Of a stretch of DNA of 64,000 nucleotides, positions 1 through 8,381 are shown piece by piece (the first letter of the stretch is position 1; every line of letters starts with the position of its first letter). Source of the DNA: Rhodanobacteraceae bacterium (GTDB lineage: Bacteria > Pseudomonadota > Gammaproteobacteria > Xanthomonadales > Rhodanobacteraceae). The notes below the pieces were generated by a model that ran no database searches, was not told where the DNA came from, and saw nothing but the letters and a program-made list of their open reading frames with translations. The position numbers were made by a program, and so were the translations under genes. The stretch lies in assembly GCA_016790075.1 (NCBI GenBank), contig JAEUPP010000010.1, forward strand, positions 23,581 to 87,580, given 5' to 3'.

Positions 1-3000
1 GCGAGCGAGGGCGCTATGCCTGGCACGAACGAATGGCGCTTTCGGCAGCTGGGCAGCGAAATCAGCTTCAAGGGGCCCGGCACCTGTGACTACGGTAGCG
101 GAGGCCTGTGCTATTGCGAACGCGGGCCTGCTGTCGAATCCTTGGGGCCAAACCACAATGGCTGGGCGACCGGCATACGCAAGATCGCCTTTAGTCACGG
201 CACCTGGAACTCTACGTCGATCCAGTGTTACGGCGACGACAGGGACAAGGACACCTCGGGTGTTGATTTATGTCCGCGAGACCCGGGAGGCTCCGGGCCC
301 TGGGTCCCGAATATAGGGTCCGTCATCGCGCGCCTTGAGATCGATAGCGGATCGCCAATTCCGGTTTGCTGGCTCGGCAATCGCGATTTCGTCGCTAGCG
401 CTGGCGATCTTGAGGCCGGCAGCCGGCATGACGGGTTGCTCGACCGCACGGACCGCTTCGACCCCTCCGAGGTCGACGGAGCCTGGCACCGCCTTGGCGC
501 CATCCTTGGCGGATGCGACACGGCCCGAATTACCCAGCGATTCGCCCCTTCGTTCATTCCTATCCGCAGTGCCCTCGACACCGACACACCATTCAGCAAC
601 GGACCGTTCGACGCCACGCGTACGGCCGACCATCACAGCTTCCACGAGAAAGTTCCGGGCGAGATCCTCGACTGGCTACTCACCGAACTCGCGCAGGCGA
701 CCGGTGGTACACCTCCCGGTGGAGGCGGCGGCGGTAGCAGCGTTCGACCTGCCGCACCTTCGAGTCTGACCGCTGTGCCTGTTCGTTTCAAAACCAATCA
801 GGTCGAGCTGAAATTTCAGGACAACAGTTTTAACGAGCAAGGTTTTGTGATCTACCGCATGCGCGCCGGCGAAGGCATCTGGCGCCCGGTTGCTGACCTT
901 GATTCGGATGTCACTCGTTTTGTCGATGAGGTACCGGTACTTCCCGATCCGGCAAACACGACAACCTACTATTTTTACAAGGTGCAGGCCTACAACACCG
1001 CCGGCAGCTCGGCGTGGTCGAACCGCACCGAAGCACGCCTGTACAACATCGAGCCGCTACGCCCGATCACCGATGCACCAGATGGCTGCGCCGACTCGCT
1101 GCGCCCGCGCTTGCACTGGTTCGGTGCGAAGTACGCGTCGAGCTTCTACGTGCACGTCGCCGACGATGAGACGGGCGAGGATCTGTACGACAACCAGAAC
1201 CATCTCGGCAACGAACTCGTACTGCCGCAGGCGCTGGTTGCCGGACGGCGCTACAGCTACATCGTGCAAGGGCAGAACAACGTCGGTCGCAGTCCGTGGT
1301 CGGAACGCCGCTATTTCATCCCCCAGTGCACGCCGCTTACTGCACCGGTGCTCGAAGCCCCGCGTGGCTGCGTGGACAGCGTGCGGCCAACGCTGAATTG
1401 GGCTGCAGTACCAAACGCCGCGGGCTATACCGTCAAGCTGCGCGAAGTCAGCACGGTACCCGGAGTTGACGATCGCTGGGTCTACCCGCCCAACGCCTTA
1501 CCCTGGACCACGGACGATCAGTTTCCGCTTAGCATCGATCTCGTGCCGGGACGCGAGTACTGGTATCAGGTCAAGGCCGGTGACGGCGTCAATACCGGGC
1601 CGTGGTCAGGAATTCGTTACTTCAGCGTGCAATGCCCAGCGAATCCGCTGCCCGGCATCGCGTCCCCGATCTCGCCGTATGGCCAGGTTCTCACCAGCAC
1701 GCCGACTTATCGCTGGGAGACGGGGCACCATGCGAGCAGTTACCGCCTCACGGTGAGACGGCGCCCCGAGGACCAGCTCGTGTTCGAGAACATCTATGTG
1801 GCAGCAGCCGCTTGCAACGCAACCGATTGCGAGGTCACACCCTCGCAGTCGCTGCCCGCAGGCAGTTACTACTTCGAGGTGCAGAGCATGAATGCGGCCG
1901 GTAACGCTCCGCCCGGCCCATCAAGCAGCTTCGCTGTGCCGGCGCTACCGACGCTATCTGTCACCGACGTCAACGTGACCGAAGGCGATGGCGCAACGGT
2001 CGATGCAAACGTCGTGGTGACCCTCGCTGCAGCAGCACCGCATCCGGTGCGCCTGCGTCTGCGCACAGTGGACGACAGCGCTCATGCGCCGGCCGACTAC
2101 ACAGCACGCGACGAGAACATCACCATCGCCCCCGGAGTGTTGAGTTACCGCTTCACCGTGCGCGTACACGGCGATACCGTCCACGAAGGTACGCAACGCC
2201 TGCGCGTACTTCTCTCTAATCTGCAAGGCGCCGGCTCGTCGGATACCGAGGCTTTCGTCACCATCCGTGATGACGATCCTGCGCCGACCGTGCGTGCCGA
2301 CGATATGCTGCTCACCGAGCCCACTCAGGGCAATCATGCCGTCCACGCATTCAACGTGCAGCTCGCCGGCGCTACCGAGCTACCGGTGGATGTGCCCTAC
2401 ACCGTGCAGGCGTGCACTGCCACTGCTGGTAGCGACTACACCGCCAATCCCAGCGGCATGCTGCGCTTCGATCCCGGTATCAGCAGCCGCTCCGTGCCCT
2501 TCCAGCTGCTCGGCGACAACACCCTCGAAGGCGACGAGCTATTCACTCTCGCCCTCGGTACCCCCAACGCGGCTACACTCATCAAGGACTACGCCAACGC
2601 GACTGTCCTTGAGCATCAGGGACCGGTACTCGGCCTGCTGCGCGCCGACTTCGACGTCGACGGTCACAACGACCTCGTCTGGCACGATCCCACTGTCAAC
2701 CAGTACGGCATCTGGTCGCTGCGTGGCCCACAGCGCATGGCCACCACGACTTTCGATCCGCCTGCACCCGCCGATGTCAACTGGTCGCTGGCCGCGGTCG
2801 CCGACTTCAATCGCGACACCCAGCCCGACCTGCTCTGGCGCAATGCGACCAGTGGGCGTCTCAGCGTCTGGTTCATGAACGGCGTCAAGCGCGCCTCGGC
2901 GCAGCTTTTCGACGGCCGCACCGATGCGACTATTGCCGGTGTCGCCGATTTCGGTCTCGGCGCCTCACCCGACATCCTGTGGCGCGCCAACGATCGTGTC

Positions 3001-3429
3001 GGCAGCTTGAGCGTCTGGTTTATGGACGGCACTAGCCTGGTCTCCAACCAGGCTCTCGTCCCGAGCGCACCAGCCGATGCCAACTGGTCCTTGCAGGTCC
3101 TCGCTGACTACGACGCCGACGGCGAGGTCGATCTGCTCTGGCGCAACACCAGTTCCGGCGCGCTTGTCGCCTGGCTGATGGATGGCATTACGCGGGGTGA
3201 CCTCGGTTTTCGTGCAATTTGTGGCGACCTAGGCCGGCACAGTTCTCGCCTAGTCAAAACAAGTCCCGAACCCGTACAAAGCAGTTGCCGGTTTCCGCCG
3301 CCTTTCGAACTTTTCGCTCAAGCACCGTCGCGACCGGCAGCTGGCGATCCAGCATTTCCCACAGGTCGAGGCCGTCCATGCAGATCACCTTTCGCGCTCG
3401 GCCGAAGGCGTCCAGACCTTCCGGGGTAA
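1..3429 (+). CDS. Large secreted/surface protein with FN3, Calx-beta and VCBS repeats, 5'-partial and interrupted by the transposon
   Basis: The frame is open from base 1, so the ATG at 16 is probably internal and the gene begins outside the window. Counting from that ATG, about 230 residues come first; they end in a SFIP..SALD...HH pattern that weakly recalls the C-terminus of PGAP1-like esterases (low confidence). A Gly-rich linker follows (about 235-243), then three or four FN3-like domains (about 250-640), two Calx-beta domains (about 645-870, acidic DDD ends) and four VCBS/FG-GAP repeats with W-R/H-N..S.G...VWFMDG-type signatures (about 875-1058). Native coding ends at 3193, inside the fourth repeat. 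The last 78 codons up to the stop at 3427-3429 come from the transposon end. The true C-terminus is at 36125-36344. This is probably a secreted adhesin or enzyme; the truncated product may be nonfunctional. Confidence 0.85.
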   Translation, partial: ASEGAMPGTNEWRFRQLGSEISFKGPGTCDYGSGGLCYCERGPAVESLGPNHNGWATGIRKIAFSHGTWNSTSIQCYGDDRDKDTSGVDLCPRDPGGSGPWVPNIGSVIARLEIDSGSPIPVCWLGNRDFVASAGDLEAGSRHDGLLDRTDRFDPSEVDGAWHRLGAILGGCDTARITQRFAPSFIPIRSALDTDTPFSNGPFDATRTADHHSFHEKVPGEILDWLLTELAQATGGTPPGGGGGGSSVRPAAPSSLTAVPVRFKTNQVELKFQDNSFNEQGFVIYRMRAGEGIWRPVADLDSDVTRFVDEVPVLPDPANTTTYYFYKVQAYNTAGSSAWSNRTEARLYNIEPLRPITDAPDGCADSLRPRLHWFGAKYASSFYVHVADDETGEDLYDNQNHLGNELVLPQALVAGRRYSYIVQGQNNVGRSPWSERRYFIPQCTPLTAPVLEAPRGCVDSVRPTLNWAAVPNAAGYTVKLREVSTVPGVDDRWVYPPNALPWTTDDQFPLSIDLVPGREYWYQVKAGDGVNTGPWSGIRYFSVQCPANPLPGIASPISPYGQVLTSTPTYRWETGHHASSYRLTVRRRPEDQLVFENIYVAAAACNATDCEVTPSQSLPAGSYYFEVQSMNAAGNAPPGPSSSFAVPALPTLSVTDVNVTEGDGATVDANVVVTLAAAAPHPVRLRLRTVDDSAHAPADYTARDENITIAPGVLSYRFTVRVHGDTVHEGTQRLRVLLSNLQGAGSSDTEAFVTIRDDDPAPTVRADDMLLTEPTQGNHAVHAFNVQLAGATELPVDVPYTVQACTATAGSDYTANPSGMLRFDPGISSRSVPFQLLGDNTLEGDELFTLALGTPNAATLIKDYANATVLEHQGPVLGLLRADFDVDGHNDLVWHDPTVNQYGIWSLRGPQRMATTTFDPPAPADVNWSLAAVADFNRDTQPDLLWRNATSGRLSVWFMNGVKRASAQLFDGRTDATIAGVADFGLGASPDILWRANDRVGSLSVWFMDGTSLVSNQALVPSAPADANWSLQVLADYDADGEVDLLWRNTSSGALVAWLMDGITRGDLGFRAICGDLGRHSSRLVKTSPEPVQSSCRFPPPFELFAQAPSRPAAGDPAFPTGRGRPCRSPFALGRRRPDLPG
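3189..3193. repeat. Target-site duplication, left copy (TACGC)
   Basis: TACGC directly precedes the GGGG start of the left inverted repeat. The same five bases follow the right inverted repeat at 36125-36129. A 5-bp duplication is the standard Tn3-family signature. Removing the element plus one copy restores the host reading frame. Confidence 0.95.
3194..3232 (+). repeat. Left terminal inverted repeat of the Tn3-family element
   Basis: 39 bp starting GGGGTGA and ending GGCGACCTAG. Against the reverse complement of 36086-36124 there are four mismatches (positions 8, 11, 13 and 17). The inner 22 bp (GTGCAATTTGTGG... to CCTAG) are identical, as expected for the transposase-binding box. Confidence 0.95.
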
Positions 3430-4129
3430 AGCCGCTCATGCTCACGAACAGGCCGCGGGTCCACGATGCTTTTGTGTCGACCTTTCCGTGGAAGGCGTGC
3501 AGTGGTTCGACGCCGATCGCTGGCCCGGTCCACTTGGCTTCAAACAGGTAGGTTTCACCAGCGAGTACAAACGACCCATCGATCTGTTCGCCAGTGAGAC
3601 GAAACGAAGGGCGTGCCGACAAGCTTTCCTCGGTGAACAACCGGGCCAGGAACGGCTCGAGGGCGTAGCCGCGTGGTTGAGGGGCGAGCGAATGAATCCG
3701 TTCAAGCTCCTGTTTGAGCGCGAGGTACTTTGGAGCCTCGAACGCCGGCGCGGGTGTGCTGCCAGCGGGATGAGTGGTCGGCGCCCCCTCCAGTCGCCCC
3801 ATCAGCTCAATGAAGAGTCCTTCCGCGTTTGCCGGCGGCTGCCGAAACGTTGCGAGCTCCGGATTGGTGGCATACATCCGTTGGCGATAATTCCAGAGCG
3901 CGCGGAGCGTCCGTATCGCGGTGGCATCGTCGACGGTTTTGAGGAAGCAACGCAGGCGCTTCGCCTTGGACGTGCCTTCCTTGCGAAAGCGATCCTCATC
4001 GAAGTCGATGTTGAGTTCCTCGGCAAACCAGGTGTCGATCGTGCGGTCGCTGAAGTCGAGTACCCAGCCGGACCCCATTTCGAAGATGCGATCGATGAGC
4101 TGGATCTCGATCGTGCGAACTTTGGACAT
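3254..4129 (-). CDS. Mrr-like restriction endonuclease (PD-(D/E)XK fold)
   Basis: 291 aa. The C-terminal half is a restriction-endonuclease-like domain: E158 in a leading helix (GYALEPFLARLF), D184 (EQIDGSF), and the E197-A-K199 pair (YLFEAKW), a good PD-(D/E)XK set, followed by an Mrr-type HGKVDTKASWTRGLFVSMSGF stretch broken over two strands. The N-terminal ~85 residues (VLDFSDRT..WFAEELNID, SKAKRLRCFL) form a small helical domain often attached to defence effectors. ATG 4129 is preferred over the GTG at 4156 because GAGG lies 6 bp upstream of it. It is the last of three minus-strand genes after a 73-aa protein and nadE, and ends 21 bp from the left inverted repeat. A role in restricting foreign DNA is inferred; the substrate is unknown. 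Confidence 0.75.
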   Translation of the reverse strand: MSKVRTIEIQLIDRIFEMGSGWVLDFSDRTIDTWFAEELNIDFDEDRFRKEGTSKAKRLRCFLKTVDDATAIRTLRALWNYRQRMYATNPELATFRQPPANAEGLFIELMGRLEGAPTTHPAGSTPAPAFEAPKYLALKQELERIHSLAPQPRGYALEPFLARLFTEESLSARPSFRLTGEQIDGSFVLAGETYLFEAKWTGPAIGVEPLHAFHGKVDTKASWTRGLFVSMSGFTPEGLDAFGRARKVICMDGLDLWEMLDRQLPVATVLERKVRKAAETGNCFVRVRDLF

Positions 4130-4215
4130 GAAGAGCCTCGCAATATCCACACGCACCAGTGACCGGGAAAACGTTGTATACCGTCAAAATCTCTGAGCGC
4201 GTTTCGGCCGGACTG

Positions 4216-5064
4216 TCAGTTCGCTTCAGCGCGCTGCCGGGGCGTCACTGGGCCTGCTCGTTTATGCGCGGTGTTTCGGTATGCCGCGACGATTCGAGCG
4301 GCCGCTTCCGGATCCACGGCATGCCCTTCCAGGAAATCGTCGATCGCATCGTAGCGCACGCCCAAGGCCGTCTCGTCGGGGTGCAAGGGCCGTAGAATTT
4401 CGAGATCCGCGGTGGGTATTTTCTGCACCAGTTCCGCCGGTGCACCCAGGTGTGCGGCCAGCGCTCGGATCCGCCGCTTTGTTAGGCCCGTCAACGGTGC
4501 CACGTCGCAGGCACCGTCGCCGTGCTTGGTGAAGAAGCCCATCACGGCCTCGGCCGCGTGGTCGGTGCCGACCACGAGCCCTTCCAATGCGTTGGCAGCC
4601 GCGTACTGGACGATCATGCGCTGGCGCGCCCGGACGTTGCCGGCAATGAAGTCTGCTGCGTGCGCGTCGCCGAAGGAGGCTCCCGCATCGATCATCGACT
4701 GTAGGGTTGCGTCGACGGCAGCTTGAATGTTGACGCGCAGCACCTGGTCCGGCTGGATGAACGCAATAGCCGCTTCGGCTGCGTGCGCATCGCGCTGCTC
4801 GCCGTACGGCAACCGCATGGCCACGAACTGCGCGGCATACCCTTGAGCGCGTAGCTCGGCAGCGGCCAGCTGACAAAGCCGGCCGGCGGTCAACGAGTCC
4901 ACGCCGCCGCTGATGCCGAGCACCAACGCTCGGCGACCAGAGCGCCGAAGCTCGTCGGCAAGAAATCTCACTCGGTGCCGCCACTCGGTGTCGACGTCAA
5001 AGTGCGTGGCGACATCGAGCGCCGCAGCAATCTGCCGCTGGTCAGCGAACGGATCCGTGTCCAA
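4216..5064 (-). CDS. nadE: NH3-dependent NAD+ synthetase
   Basis: 282 aa, close to the 275 aa of E. coli NadE, with no glutaminase domain, so ammonia-dependent. It catalyses deamido-NAD + ATP + NH3 to NAD+ in the cytoplasm. The PP-loop ATP-pyrophosphatase signature SGGVDS is at residues 52-57. The later GTDHAAEAVMGFFTKHGDGACD segment and the PLTGLTKRRIRALA segment are family hallmarks. It lies 16 bp downstream of the 73-aa gene and upstream of the nuclease gene, in one minus-strand operon. A housekeeping enzyme on a transposon next to a nuclease is unusual. It may replenish NAD+ during an NAD-depleting defence response, but that is inference only. Confidence 0.92.
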   Translation of the reverse strand: MDTDPFADQRQIAAALDVATHFDVDTEWRHRVRFLADELRRSGRRALVLGISGGVDSLTAGRLCQLAAAELRAQGYAAQFVAMRLPYGEQRDAHAAEAAIAFIQPDQVLRVNIQAAVDATLQSMIDAGASFGDAHAADFIAGNVRARQRMIVQYAAANALEGLVVGTDHAAEAVMGFFTKHGDGACDVAPLTGLTKRRIRALAAHLGAPAELVQKIPTADLEILRPLHPDETALGVRYDAIDDFLEGHAVDPEAAARIVAAYRNTAHKRAGPVTPRQRAEAN

Positions 5065-5080
5065 GACGCCGGCGATGCGC

Positions 5081-5302
5081 TTAGCGCTTCTTGCCGACGT
5101 CGCTGCGAATGAGATCGTTCAGCGATTTGTGGCCGGTTTGGTCCAGCAGCGTGTCCAAGTGCATGTCGCTACGAACACCGAAGTCGCGGTCGTATTGCTT
5201 CTCGATCGTGCCGACGTTGGTGTCGCCGCGCTTTTGCCGCAGTGGGCCGCTGTCGTTTCGTGAGCGCTGTCCCCGCATGCCGGGGGCGTCTTTCTTCGCC
5301 AT
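5081..5302 (-). CDS. Conserved small hypothetical protein upstream of nadE
   Basis: 73 aa, very charged and polar with no membrane segment. The N-terminus is basic (MAKKDAPGMRGQRSRNDSG), the middle carries QKRGDTNVGTIEKQYDRDFG, and the C-terminus reads KSLNDLI. The strong Arg/Lys/Asp content with a periodic helical C-terminus suggests a soluble nucleic-acid- or protein-binding partner, but I cannot name a family. It is the first gene of the unit 73aa-nadE-nuclease, with only 16 bp to nadE, so joint expression is likely. Confidence 0.65.
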   Translation of the reverse strand: MAKKDAPGMRGQRSRNDSGPLRQKRGDTNVGTIEKQYDRDFGVRSDMHLDTLLDQTGHKSLNDLIRSDVGKKR

Positions 5303-5587
5303 GGGGTTGCTCCTCCAGAAGGCTCGGACGGCACCAGTTTAGGGGCGGCCGGTCTCGCTGCAAAGCCGCCCAGTACCGCGGCTAGTCGCTGGTCGGCACC
5401 GGCGTCTCATCCGGTGAGATCGACCTCGCGCGGCGGAGCAAATCCTGGGGTAACCGTGCCTTCCGTGCAGAAAGTGCCGTTTTGAAATCCGAGTAAAATC
5501 AGTGGCTTGTGCGATTTTTTTCGCAAAAGATCATTATAATCAATAGCCTATGGTGTTTCGCTGGCGTGCAACTTGATCTGTCGTGAG
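5303..5587. other. Intergenic region between merR and the 73-aa gene; likely promoter region
   Basis: 285 bp with no supported gene. It becomes AT-rich near 5485-5550, unlike the rest of the element. It holds a small inverted repeat TGCGA-T6-TCGCA around 5510-5525 and an ATTATAAT palindrome at 5533-5540, which could be a -10 box on the minus strand (5538-5533). No convincing -35 was found at 16-18 bp. The promoter of the 73aa-nadE-nuclease operon must lie here if the three genes are co-transcribed. Confidence 0.4.
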
Positions 5588-6010
5588 TCAAATCGGCATG
5601 CCAGCGTCTTCGCGCAAGGAAGCGACCAGCGGGCAAGACACTTTCCCGGTCCGCGTCGAACAGGCTTCGAGCAGGTCGGACAGTGCGGACTCCATGCGCT
5701 GCAGGTCATTCAGACGTGCGCGCACATCAGCAAGCCGCGCTGATGCCAGTGCGGCTGCCTCGCGGCAATGGGTACCATCTTCCAGCCTGAGCAACTGCGC
5801 GACTTCGTCCAGGCTGAAGCCCAATCGCTGCGCAGATTTCACGAATCTCACCCGGGCGACTTCCATCGGCCCGTAGTGGCGTATGCCGCCATGAGGCCGA
5901 TTCGGCTCCGCGAGCAAGCCCCTGCGCTGGTAGAAACGGATGGTTTCGACGTTGACGCCGGCCGACTTGGCCAACGCACCGATGGTTAACGGCTCGGAAC
6001 GGGTGTTCAC
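5588..6010 (-). CDS. merR: Mercuric resistance regulator MerR
   Basis: 140 aa starting at GTG 6010. This start aligns it residue for residue with Tn501/Tn21 MerR and places the three Hg(II) ligands at C82, C117 and C126 exactly as in those proteins. The N-terminal winged helix reads [26 protein letters not shown]. The long upstream extension of the open frame lacks MerR similarity and would run through the operator. It is divergent from merT over a shared operator. Family knowledge: it represses without Hg(II) and activates by DNA untwisting when Hg(II) binds. It should control merT, merP and the AhpD-like gene. Confidence 0.95.
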   Translation of the reverse strand: MNTRSEPLTIGALAKSAGVNVETIRFYQRRGLLAEPNRPHGGIRHYGPMEVARVRFVKSAQRLGFSLDEVAQLLRLEDGTHCREAAALASARLADVRARLNDLQRMESALSDLLEACSTRTGKVSCPLVASLREDAGMPI

Positions 6011-6015
6011 GGTGC

Positions 6016-6046
6016 TTGATTCCGTACATAAGTACGGTCGTAACGT
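6016..6046 (+). promoter_or_regulatory. PmerT promoter with MerR operator
   Basis: -35 TTGATT (6016-6021), a 19-bp spacer CCGTACATAAGTACGGTCG (6022-6040) and -10 TAACGT (6041-6046). The spacer contains the dyad CCGTAC-ATAA-GTACGG. The over-long 19-bp spacer and this dyad are the classic mer arrangement (Tn501 has TTGACT, a nearly identical dyad, and TAAGGT). Confidence 0.93.
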
Positions 6047-6077
6047 TAGCGCACGGATGCCGGAAAGGACAAAGCAC

Positions 6078-6428
6078 ATGACGGAGCGTGGACATGGCCG
6101 CGGCGCCTTGGCGATCGGCGGCGTGGCGGCGCTACTGGCTTCCACGTGCTGCCTGGGGCCACTCGTGCTCGTGACGTTGGGCGTCAGCGGCGCGTGGATC
6201 GGCAATCTCACGGCCCTGGAACCGTACCGCCCTTGGTTCATTGCCGCTGCGCTGATCGCCTTGTCGTTCGCGTGGCGGCGCATCTTCCGGCCAACGCAGG
6301 CCTGTGCTCCTGGCGAGATCTGTGCGGCGCCGCGAGTTCGCAGGGGCTACAAAGCGTTCTTCTGGATCGTCGCGTTGCTAGTGGTCGTCGCGATCGGATT
6401 TCCCTACGCCATACCGATCTTCTACTGA
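6078..6428 (+). CDS. merT: Mercuric ion transport protein MerT
   Basis: 116 aa, the usual MerT length, with three membrane segments (about 14-38, 48-67 and 92-113). The TM1 cysteine pair is in ASTCCLGP, and the cytoplasmic-loop pair is in [12 protein letters not shown]. It carries Hg(II) inward across the inner membrane, classically for delivery to MerA. The ATG at 6078 is preceded by AAGGA at about 8 bp; the in-frame ATG at 6057 has no such site. It is the first gene after PmerT and lies 15 bp upstream of merP. Confidence 0.94.
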   Translation: MTERGHGRGALAIGGVAALLASTCCLGPLVLVTLGVSGAWIGNLTALEPYRPWFIAAALIALSFAWRRIFRPTQACAPGEICAAPRVRRGYKAFFWIVALLVVVAIGFPYAIPIFY

Positions 6429-6443
6429 TCGAGGATCATTCCG

Positions 6444-6722
6444 ATGAAAACGCTGTTCACCGCCTTGCTGCTGTTGGCGATCGGCATCGCCCCGGCGATC
6501 GCGGGCACCCGAACGGTCACGTTGTCGGTGCCGTCGATGACGTGCGCCACGTGCCCGATTACGGTCAAGAAGGCATTGCAAAAGGTCGACGGGGTCACCG
6601 AGGCGAAGGTCACCTGGGAACCCAAGGAAGCCGTTGTGACCTACGACGATGCCAAGACCGATGTGAGTGCGTTGACATCAGCCACACAGAATGCCGGCTA
6701 TCCGTCGAGCGTGAAGCCATGA
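6444..6722 (+). CDS. merP: Periplasmic mercuric-ion-binding protein MerP
   Basis: 92 aa with a typical Sec signal peptide (MKTLFTALLLLAIGIAPAIA) and a mature heavy-metal-associated domain of about 72 residues. The metal site is MTCATCP (GMTCxxC class). It binds Hg(II) in the periplasm and passes it to the cysteines of MerT. The stop overlaps the ATG of the following gene (ATGA). Confidence 0.95.
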   Translation: MKTLFTALLLLAIGIAPAIAGTRTVTLSVPSMTCATCPITVKKALQKVDGVTEAKVTWEPKEAVVTYDDAKTDVSALTSATQNAGYPSSVKP

Positions 6723-7057
6723 GCGCGACATCGAATCCTTTCCATGTGGCGGCGTCGCACGTTGAGCAGATGCGCCAGGCGGTGCTGTATACCGACGGGG
6801 TGCTGAGTGCTCGCACCAAGGTATTGGGCGCGTTGTTGTGGTCGGTCAGCGCGCGCTGCGAGCCTTGCCTGACGCATTACGCCCGCAAGGCGGTCGAGCT
6901 GGGGACCACCAAGGAGGAGCTGTCGGAGATGTTGGCGGTGGCCTCGGTGATGGGTGGTTGCGTCGGCGAAACCTGGGCGCTCAAGGCGCTTGCGGCGGCC
7001 AAACCCACCGTCACCGCCGACGGCCCACGCGAGGAGTCTTGCTGCGCCCATCCCTGA
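6719..7057 (+). CDS. AhpD-like/carboxymuconolactone decarboxylase-family protein in the mer operon
   Basis: 112 aa; the ATG overlaps the merP stop by 4 bp, so translation is coupled. The central segment (ARCEPCLTHYARKAVELG, TKEELSEMLAVASVMGG) is the CMD/AhpD fold. It has a redox-type CxxC (C47-E-P-C50) and H53 in the proton-relay position. The C-terminus ends ESCCAHP, a vicinal Cys pair that could bind Hg(II). It occupies the place where merA or merC would be expected. A thiol-based role in handling imported Hg(II) is an inference; the fold assignment is strong. Confidence 0.85.
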   Translation: MSATSNPFHVAASHVEQMRQAVLYTDGVLSARTKVLGALLWSVSARCEPCLTHYARKAVELGTTKEELSEMLAVASVMGGCVGETWALKALAAAKPTVTADGPREESCCAHP

Positions 7058-7087
7058 CACCGCCGACCGCGGCGACGCTTGCCGGTT

Positions 7088-8125
7088 CTACGCGCCGTTG
7101 AGTTCCGGCGGCAGTGTCTCGCCGGGTGAGATCGCACCACGCCGAGCGAGCAATTCGTCGAAGGCCTGGGCGCGTGCGGTGGCGTGCGCGGCGGTGGTCT
7201 CGGCGGCCTGACGCGCAACCTGTTCCCTTGCCAGCGCGTCGCGTGCGGCCGCCACGTCCGCGCGCAGGCCCTCATTGGCGAGTTGCTCCTGCGCCCAGCG
7301 GGTCTGCAGGTTGTCGCGTTCGCGGGCGACAGGTCGTAGCGCCTGGACTTCCTCGTCGAGCCGGCGCAGCTGCGCGCGCAGGTCGCGTGCCTCACGGTCG
7401 TGCTGGCCAGCCTGTTCGGTCAGCCGGACGTTGTCGCGATTGAGCTGCAGCAGCTCCTGGTTCTTGCCGGTGAGGCTGTCGCGGGCTTCGCGCAGATCCA
7501 CCTGCAGCTGCTGCACCTGGTGCTCGTGGCGTCGCTGTTCCTGGTCACGTTGGTCTTTGACGGCGGTCCGGTAGTGCTCCAGCGCCTCGCGGGCGTGCGC
7601 GTGCTTCTGCTCCAGGGACTGCACGTGCGTGTCGCGCTCGGCCAGGCGTGCGGTTACGCCGGCGACACGCTCTTCGAGCTGCCGCACCGTGGCGATCGCG
7701 TCGGCCACGCTAGCCTGGGCCGCCTTTTGTTCAGCCTGGACGGCCTGCAGCGTCTCTTCGGTGCGGCGCAGTTGGGCCGCCAGCCCGGTGTTTTCCTGGC
7801 TGGCCTGCTCCAGCGCGGCCGCGCGCTCGCGCAGCTGGGCGTCGCAGCGCACCTGGGCATCGGCGATGCGTGCATCGGCCTCGGCATTGAGTTGCCCGGC
7901 CAGACGGCTCACGAGATCCGCGAGCGCGTCGCTGATCGGATATTTCCCGCCGACGCCCTGCGCGTCCTCGGACTCGAGCTCTTTGAGGTAGCGATGGATC
8001 GTGGTTTTGGAACCGGTGTTGCCGAGCGCCACGCGCAGCGCATCCACGGAGGGGTGCTTGCCCTGGGCCAGCAGCGCGTTGCGCGCCTTTTCGACCTCGC
8101 TCTTATAGACGCCGCCGCGTGCCAT
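7088..8125 (-). CDS. KfrA-type coiled-coil DNA-binding protein, possible TnpT-like resolution accessory
   Basis: 345 aa. Residues 1 to about 70 (MARGGVYKSEVEKARNALLA, PSVDALRVALGNTGSKTTIHRYL) form the KfrA N-terminal winged-helix domain. Residues ~75-330 are almost continuous heptad-rich coiled coil (QLEERVAGVTARLAERDTHV and similar). The end is GETLPPELNGA. Start ATG 8125 has GAGGAG upstream. KfrA proteins are autoregulated plasmid nucleoid-type proteins. Similar coiled-coil proteins (TnpT of Tn4651, OrfQ of Tn5041) assist tyrosine-recombinase resolution. The inverted-repeat cluster just upstream supports such a role here, which is inferred. Confidence 0.75.
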   Translation of the reverse strand: MARGGVYKSEVEKARNALLAQGKHPSVDALRVALGNTGSKTTIHRYLKELESEDAQGVGGKYPISDALADLVSRLAGQLNAEADARIADAQVRCDAQLRERAAALEQASQENTGLAAQLRRTEETLQAVQAEQKAAQASVADAIATVRQLEERVAGVTARLAERDTHVQSLEQKHAHAREALEHYRTAVKDQRDQEQRRHEHQVQQLQVDLREARDSLTGKNQELLQLNRDNVRLTEQAGQHDREARDLRAQLRRLDEEVQALRPVARERDNLQTRWAQEQLANEGLRADVAAARDALAREQVARQAAETTAAHATARAQAFDELLARRGAISPGETLPPELNGA

Positions 8126-8381
8126 CGGAGACTCCTCGGTGTATTTCGTACTGAATTACATACCACGTAATTACGTAACACTCAAGGCGACAAGTTCAGC
8201 AGAACTGGACGAATGTCTAACACAGGATAATGTTGTCTTATCCCGCCTGAGGCCGCGAAAAAACGGCAAAACGCGGCCGACGCAGTACGAAATGCCCCCT
8301 CACGGGCGACGGGAATGGTACGCAGGACGAGCGCCGTCAACGCCGGCAGAATGCGGCCATCCGCCCGAGGAGGTCACGACC
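8126..8381. promoter_or_regulatory. Inverted-repeat cluster: candidate resolution site and KfrA-like operator
   Basis: This 256-bp divergent intergenic region holds four inverted repeats in 115 bp. They are ACGTAATTACGT (8165-8176, perfect 12-bp palindrome), AGTTC-AGCA-GAACT (8193-8206), GGATAA-TGTTGTC-TTATCC (8225-8243) and GGCCGCG-14 nt-CGCGGCC (8251-8278). The third, with ATAA/TTAT arms around a 7-bp centre, has the shape of a tyrosine-recombinase core. The first lies over the likely promoter of the KfrA-like gene. The upstream extension of the following gene's frame into this region is not treated as coding. Confidence 0.5.

Noticed and set aside
8139-8381. N-terminal extension of the 227-aa protein to 8139
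   Set aside because: The internal ATG at 8382 has a strong ribosome site and the extension would run through the inverted-repeat cluster.
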